This document shows positions 57,841 to 64,000 of a stretch of DNA of 64,000 bases, piece by piece. Every line of letters begins with the position of its first letter. Position 1 is the stretch's first letter. The translations under genes were made by a program, and so were the position numbers. The DNA comes from Nageia nagi. Taxonomy: Eukaryota; Pinophyta. Location of the stretch: NCBI GenBank assembly GCA_050084985.1, contig JBITNC010000001.1:103664001-103728000 (forward strand). Reading direction: 5' to 3'. The notes under the pieces are model-generated. The model searched no databases. It was given only the letters and a program-made list of their open reading frames with translations, and had not been told where the DNA came from.

Positions 57841-58270
57841 AGATCAATCCAAAGAACATACTTTTGCATCTACTAGATTAGCACATATTAGAGGAAAAGC
57901 CACACCTCTTCAAATCCCTTATAAAAATTTTAATAAATATTTTATTAATTTAATAGATTATGGTGCTACAAATAGTTTTATTTCAAATTCTTTAGTTAAG
58001 GACATGTCTAAGGAACTCCAATTTTTGACAAATGGATGGCAAGTGGAGTTTGGATTTGTATAGAAATACCTTGTTAAATAGTGTTTTAGAGTGGTTGAAA
58101 TGGAATTACCTAAGGTATATATTGTGTGGGATTTGAATGTGGTCTCCTTAGCCTCTTATGATATCATTTTAGGCATGGATTGGTTGATGGGACATAAAGC
58201 TCTACTTGAATTTCAAGAGAGATGGGTAGAATACACTAATATATCTCAAAATTGATATGGGTTGTATAGT
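57833..58270 (+). pseudogene. Element A protease, decayed
   Basis: Frame 57833-58063 contains the protease site as D-Y-G-A-T-N-S-F-I-S, with Ser of D-S-G changed to Tyr. It is followed at 58130-58200 by the closing block D-I-I-L-G-M-D-W-L in another frame. Confidence 0.85.
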
Positions 58271-58369
58271 GATGGAGGGCCTTGTAAGACTTACTTGATC
58301 ATAGCCATGCAAGTTAAAAGAAGTATGAGAAAAAGAGATGATTTATGAAATCAAAGTTAATGAAGTAGA

Positions 58370-59784
58370 ACAAGAGGATAAGGAGGTAGAACTACTGAAT
58401 AAGTACACTATGTTAAAAGAATACAAAAATGTATTCCATGAAGATCTATCACGATTACAATCAAAATAAGAATTTGATTTCTTGATAGATTTAGTTCCTA
58501 GAGGAAAGCCTATTTATATAACTCCATATAGAATGAACACTATTGAGATGCAGAAGTTGAAAGTACAATTGTAAGATCTTTTAGAAAATGGGTTGATAAA
58601 ACCTAGTGTATCACCATAGGGTACTCCAATATTATTTGTTAAAAAGAAAGATCATATTGTAAGGCTATGTATTAACTATAGGATGCTAAACAAGGTCATC
58701 AACAAAAATAGGTACCCATTACCTAGGATTGATGATTTGTTTGATCAAATCAAGGATGTTAATATCTTTTCAAAGATAGAATTAATGTTGAGATACCACC
58801 AATTGAGAATTTAGGGATCAAATACTCACAAAATAGATTTCAAAACTAGGTACAGACACTATGAGTTTGTGGTATTACCTTTTGGGTTAACAGATGCTCC
58901 TACAACATTCATGAATTTAATGAATAATTTATATTGACAGTACCTTGATAAGTTTGTGGTAGTATTTCTATATGAAATCCTCATATATTCAAGAAATGAG
59001 GAAGAGCATAACCATCATCTAATATTGGCACTAGAAGTGTTGAGAGTAAATCAATTGTATGAAAAATTATCAAAATGTGAATTTTATATCTCACAAATAT
59101 AGTATCTTGACCATATCATCTCTACAAATGGAATCTTAATTGATCCAAAGAAAGTGGAAGAAATAATGAGTTGGTCTGCACTAATAAATGTGACTAATGT
59201 AAGGAGATTCAAGGGATTAGCTGGATATTATTGAAGATTTGTTAAGAAATTTTCAAAAATAGCCAATCCCATCATTAGCCTTTAGAAAAGGAATAAGGTC
59301 TTTTGCAACCTTAAAAGAAATGCTTACCACAACACCTATTCTCACTATCAATGGTGCACATGGTGATTTTATAGTGTGCATATATTTTTCCCTAGAAGGT
59401 TGGGTTGTGTGTTGTCATAGAATGGAAACCCAATAGCATTTGAATCTAGGAAATTGATAGCTCATGAGCTAGATTATACAACTCATGATCTCAAGTTGGT
59501 AGCAATAGTTCATGTAGTCAATATGTTGAGATGCTATCTACTAGAAAGTCCTTGAAAATTGAAATAAATCACTAGAGTTTGAAGCATTTATTCACTCAAT
59601 TGAATCTAAATGCAAAACAAAGATGATGGATGGAATTCTTAGTTGAATATGACTTCATCATTGAATACATTAAATGAAAGGAAAATAAGGTAGCAAATGC
59701 CCTAAGTCATAGATGACATATCAATTCCATGATAAGAAGTTAATTTAATTTGCTAGATCAAGTTAAGGTTTTATAGCAAGAAGA
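58370..59784 (+). pseudogene. Element A RT and RNase H, decayed
   Basis: RT runs about 58470-59290: [34 protein letters not shown], a decayed K-I-E-L block, V-L-P-F-G-L-T-D-A-P-T, and F-L-Y-E in place of YLDD near 58965, so both Asp are lost. RNase H is at 59330-59710, ending A-N-A-L-S-H-R. It then reads L-D-Q-V-K-V-L-x-Q-E-D-P up to 59784, where the solo LTR enters. Confidence 0.85.
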
Positions 59785-59789
59785 CCCAT
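59785..59789. repeat. Target site duplication CCCAT (left of solo LTR)
   Basis: Matches 63816-63820. Confidence 0.88.
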
Positions 59790-62700
59790 TGTAATGTTAC
59801 CACCTATTCTCAACATCACATACCCTAAAATTGTATATGTATTTTTTTGTATAGTTTGAATACTCAAATGAGCTAAGAATGGAAAAGGAAATCCATATGA
59901 GCATATTAATGTTGCTAACTACTCAGCACTCACATGTCAAGATTGGCCAAATCTAGATTAGCCAATCTTGATCATAATCCATTTGGTGTTCACTTATCAA
60001 CACTCATCCCATTGGACAATGCCACATAAGTTACCCCACCATTTTTTCTCATGAACTATGCAACAAAAATTATGGTCATAGAGCAGTGGTTTCCTACTTG
60101 AGGCCCATATCACCTAAGAGAAAACTTGTCCATTAGGTCATTCATCTTTTTGATGTAACTTTTTGATTCACAAGTGTAGATATATTATTATAAGTAATAT
60201 CCCAAATGAAATAGGAAAGCATCATCACTTATTAAATAGTCTTCATAATCTTATTTGTTATTATAAGTAGTAGGAGTACTAAAGACCCTCATCTAGTCAT
60301 CACATTTTTATTTGACAAACTATTGATGGTATGAGACACTAGCCTTCCCATATCAATTAGCTAGGCTCACCATGGAGTTTGACATCCCCATTCCCATATC
60401 TTGGGGAGCCATGGGTATTGTAATGATACCCTCAAGTGGTTTGTATAGTTTGATAGGTTTAAACAAGGTTATAAAAATAAACCACCCCATATACCTATTG
60501 ATCCTAGAAATAATTGATTCTAGATCAATTATTAAGGTTTTTAGGATTCATTCTTATGTCAAGCATTAATATATTACTTTAATCTAAATCATGGTAGAAA
60601 AACCATTTTAAAATAAACAAATATAAATTCATCAATGTATGTAAGAAATTTCAAATAAACTTGTTCATAAAGTCACTCAGAATATTTAAAAGTACTATAT
60701 TTGTCCCATATACATGGTATGATGCATAGTAGTACTTTTATAAAGGTTTCACATGTTGTAAACTAATAAAAAGCCTTAGTTAACACTATAGTCAACTACT
60801 TCTAACAAGGAAGTGCAATGTAGAGTTGTCCATACTCTAGGAATATTGTTTTTGTCTATTGTTTAGAGATATTTCATACAAGAGTTTGACTAATGTACTC
60901 TCTATTTATTTTTCCTCATTATTTAGACAACCCATAAGTTTCATCCTTTTAGACTTAGTCCAATTGCATGATAAGATTGGAGTCCACTTTATCCTTCTAG
61001 GGTTTATCACCTAATTTAGGTCATCATAATTTCTTAAGATAATTATCCATTTTATAGGGCTATAGACATATATGTTGATTCTTTATAAAATATAAATCTA
61101 TATTTATTTCTATTTAATGCTTCAAAGTATTTATTCCTAAGAATAGGTTTAATTTAATATTCATCCTAACCATGTCATAAGTTGTCTCCATTCCACTTAA
61201 TTGTATGTATCATTTACTAAGTATTATCAAATAGGCATTTTTATGGAAAATTAACTTTCCATTTATTACCTATACCTTAGGTTATTTCATACCTTTGAAC
61301 TAATGCAAGTTTATTTAAATGCACTAAGTTATCCTCTTAGATCCACTTACAAGTGTCTAGAAATTAATAGTGTCATTTCATATATTTTGATAATATTAAT
61401 TCACACGTACCTTGGAAGTGTAAGGTTACCTTGTATCACCAAATATTTCTCTTTATATTAGAAATCATTTCCTATGATATCATTTACATAATATGGGTTA
61501 TACATTACAATATTAGTTTAGGGACACAAGAATTGTCCCCTAAATTAATGCATAGTTACACCCATAATTAAGGTTTTATTTTACACACTAGATAGAGGTT
61601 TATTCTTATAAATCCAAGGGTGTATTAATACCTTCTTTACAAAATTAATGTGGGAACATTTTTTTGATTCAATTATACCAAATATCACTTAAACACTTTT
61701 AAGGATATATCATGGAGTGAATCACATCAAATACATTCCTTAATTTATTTCCAATGGTCTACATATGAACCATAGGTTGTCTTTATGGATAAAAAATTTA
61801 TGTAATTCATAACTTCATCTTGAACCTTATTTTAATACATGGATATCATAACTTATCAAAATATAATATAATCCCTAATTTATACATCATGGTATTTGAG
61901 TAACTAAATTACATATGTGTTCCCTTACACACAATGTAGGGAATTTTACTTCATTTCATTATAGAAGTATTTGATGAACTCCATTAAAGCTTCACCCTTT
62001 GGAAGTAGGTCCTTTCCATCTTCATTCTTCATGCTCCTTCAAGTAGCCAAGGTTTATTAGATTGAGTAATAAGAAAGGTCTTTGAGTATTGAGGATTAGG
62101 ACATCCTTTGACCAAAATTCATCTTATTCTATGTGCATGATAATCTTTTTCAATCAAGTCAATTACCCCATTTTATGGACATCAGGAAGTTTTATGTTCC
62201 CTCTAGAATGACCTCCTTTCCTTGATCTTAGGGTAAGCATCATTAATTATTCATTTTTAGTGAATTCTATAATTATTCATTTCATACCAATCAATAGATA
62301 TCTCTAGAACGTAGTATGAAGCTATTGTATCATTAAACATACTTGGCCCATTATGCACTTATTAAATATTTATTTCCTTTCCTTGTAAAAGTCTAAACTA
62401 TGAATTTGAAAGGATTAATATTTATTACTAACAAGAATGAAATTTATTAAATTCTCCTAACTTCTTTATTTCCATATCCCCATTTATCAATATCAAATTA
62501 TTACCATTTCATTAAATCTATACCTTCCACAAACATCTATATTTCCTTTTTATTCTAAAACACATTAGTATATAAGAACAAATTACATCTAGCACATCCT
62601 ATGAAGCTCAAGATAAAATAATGATTTCAAAAAGACCTTGGTATGGCCACAAACCTAGATCTATTGGAAATTTTAGTGTTGTGACTTTCTCATAGAGAGA

Positions 62701-63815
62701 CACCATACCTTGGCTCAACATAAGAGGACTTGGATTAACATCAAGTCGAAAGACCCTCTATTTGGGGAATGGATATGACAATATGCATGTCATTCTTAGT
62801 CTATCAAAAATCAAATGTACTTATTTCCAAATGATAGACTTCTATGCCTATACAATGCATTTGAAATCATAGAGAAGAAGAACATGTTTGGTGGCTATGT
62901 AACAACTAGGGAAATAGAGAACATATCTAGGGGCCACACAATAGCGTTGGGTACTCTTTACCCTCTATGACTTAACCATGGGGTTTGGTACAAAACCTAA
63001 CAAGGAGTAGTTGACAATTTTCCTCCTAAGGAATGAGGTGATTATCATACTTCTTACCTATAATAGCAACATAGAATATCTCAGAGTTTACAAGGTATTG
63101 GTAAAATATGTATCATTAATTTACATTGTGGTTACTTGAAGGCTTACCAAATCTAGGTGATCTTGTTAGCTATTATTAGTATGGATGAAATAAAATAACT
63201 ATCATGGAGATTGAGCTTCATAGTCTTGTAAGAATCATTGCATTTTCATGCCATTTATTTAAGAGCTCTATCTTCTATTTTGATATGGAATGGAAAACTA
63301 CTCAAGGAACCAAAATAGGTATGAGCAATAGTCTTGCACAATACTAAGAAAGAATCACCCTTCAAGATTCTCTAGTCATTCTCATATTTGTGGTGAAAGG
63401 GATAAATTATAGTAGACTATATACTAAGTAGGATTTCTTTCATTTGATGGAAAATATCAAAGGTGGATAATAGCATCATCAAAATCGAGTATTATGCACC
63501 ATAATTATAGTATGCATCTATTTGATCTATGAAGGTCTTAGTAGCTATCAATGAATCAACACCAATAATTTCCCCACTTTTACCATTCCATGACCATAAC
63601 CAACTCATCCTTGGTACTTGGATCTTTAACCTGACTTCCCATCTTGAGTCAACCTATAATCCATATCATAGAATCTTGAAGACAACATCAAATTGATACA
63701 AATAATGCATATATCCTCTCAAAATTATCCATCTTACAATATAATTAATCATAATCATGTTCAAATTCTCAATGGTATTTGAGTCTTGATAAGAGTAATT
63801 AGGCAGGTTGTGACA
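59790..63815 (-). repeat. Solo LTR of the same long-LTR family (copy B), inverted
   Basis: 4,026 bp. On the minus strand it starts TGTCACAACCTGCC at 63815 and ends AACATTACA at 59790, so both ends are TG...CA, and a perfect 5-bp TSD flanks it. There is no internal domain. It aligns with LTR A at both ends (59790-62310 and 63480-63815), while the middle (about 62310-63480) differs from A and C. Best read as a full insertion reduced to one LTR by recombination between its two LTRs. Confidence 0.88.
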
Positions 63816-63820
63816 CCCAT
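63816..63820. repeat. Target site duplication CCCAT (right of solo LTR)
   Basis: Matches 59785-59789. Confidence 0.88.
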
Positions 63821-64000
63821 ATTGTAATTCTATTTGGGAATTGATAGGGAAGGGTACCCCATCATCCCAATATTTTATTGAAAAAGATGGAGTCCTTTAC
63901 TTTAAGGAAAAATTGGTCATTCTAGAAAAGGGTAATTTGAGAAGTTTGATCATGCAAGAAGCCCATCGTTTCCCATATGCAATGCATTCAAGAGGTATGA
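63821..64000 (+). pseudogene. Element A pol resumes: linker and integrase zinc region
   Basis: After removal of the solo LTR the frame runs straight on from Q-E-D-P. It then reads K-D-G-V-L-Y-F-K-E-K, L-R-S-L-I-M-Q-E-A-H and P-Y-A-M-H-S-R-G-M, the usual H-x-H start of the Ty3/gypsy integrase zinc site. It is open to the window edge. Confidence 0.88.

Larger units (their letters stand above)
41704..64000 (+). mobile_element. Long-LTR Ty3/gypsy element A (partial, host of two nested insertions)
   Basis: Plus-strand element with 5' LTR 41704-56435 (interrupted), PBS 56436, decayed gag and pol to 59784, a solo-LTR insertion, and pol resuming at 63821 to the window edge. INT follows RT/RNase H, so it is Ty3/gypsy. 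Its 3' end and 3' LTR lie beyond the window. Confidence 0.88.

Noticed and set aside
54227-63815. Inverted repeats around a coding region, suggesting a DNA transposon with long terminal inverted repeats
   Set aside because: Each arm is an LTR with TG...CA ends. The right arm has its own TSD (CCCAT) and the left arm has a tRNA PBS. The coding region is gag-pol.

Overview
This window reads as intergenic DNA from a large, AT-rich plant nuclear genome, most likely a gymnosperm-type genome. I see no intact host gene. Almost every recognisable signal is an LTR retrotransposon or a decayed piece of one, nested inside one another, and most carry many stops and frameshifts, which means old insertions that were never removed. 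The species cannot be named from the sequence alone.

Layout, left to right. 1-1038 is the end of a very long Ty3/gypsy LTR (copy C, reverse orientation). 1039-6287 is mostly featureless, with one decayed fragment resembling an RPA70 OB-fold (2905-3411, minus). 6288-6796 is a Copia LTR remnant. 6797-8719 is a noncoding repeat rich in short 'gtgacc/ggtcac' phrases, with an inverted relative at 39990-41703. 8720-14856 is a decayed chromovirus (LTR, Met-tRNA PBS, gag, pol, chromodomain-like tail, LTR). A second internal region of the same family follows directly (14857-16311, resuming 24429-24655). It is split by a Copia element on the minus strand (16312-24423) with clean TSDs, PPT and PBS.

24656-27240 holds a decayed minus-strand reading frame of uncertain origin. 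27244-30379 is a decayed plus-strand Copia, cut in its RT by another minus-strand Copia with 2.3-kb LTRs (30380-39325). From 41704 to the right edge lies a Ty3/gypsy element with an LTR of about 4.9 kb (copy A), PBS at 56436, and decayed gag and pol. Two later insertions sit in it. One is a young, nearly intact Tat-like Ty3/gypsy element (44415-54221) inside LTR A. The other is a solo LTR of the host element's own family (59790-63815, inverted) inside its pol, which resumes at 63821.

The Tat-like element is the centrepiece: 9,807 bp, 1,829-bp LTRs differing at only two positions, TSD GTACC, gag in one frame and a 1,643-codon pol in the -1 frame. Its pol order is unusual: protease, an extra RNase H with intact D-E-D-D, reverse transcriptase, a second RNase H whose catalytic positions have changed to Y, Q and I, then integrase. 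Its U3 holds about seven 124-bp tandem units carrying five perfect TGACGTCA palindromes. LTR A and the inverted solo LTR also form a long imperfect inverted repeat that could produce double-stranded RNA.
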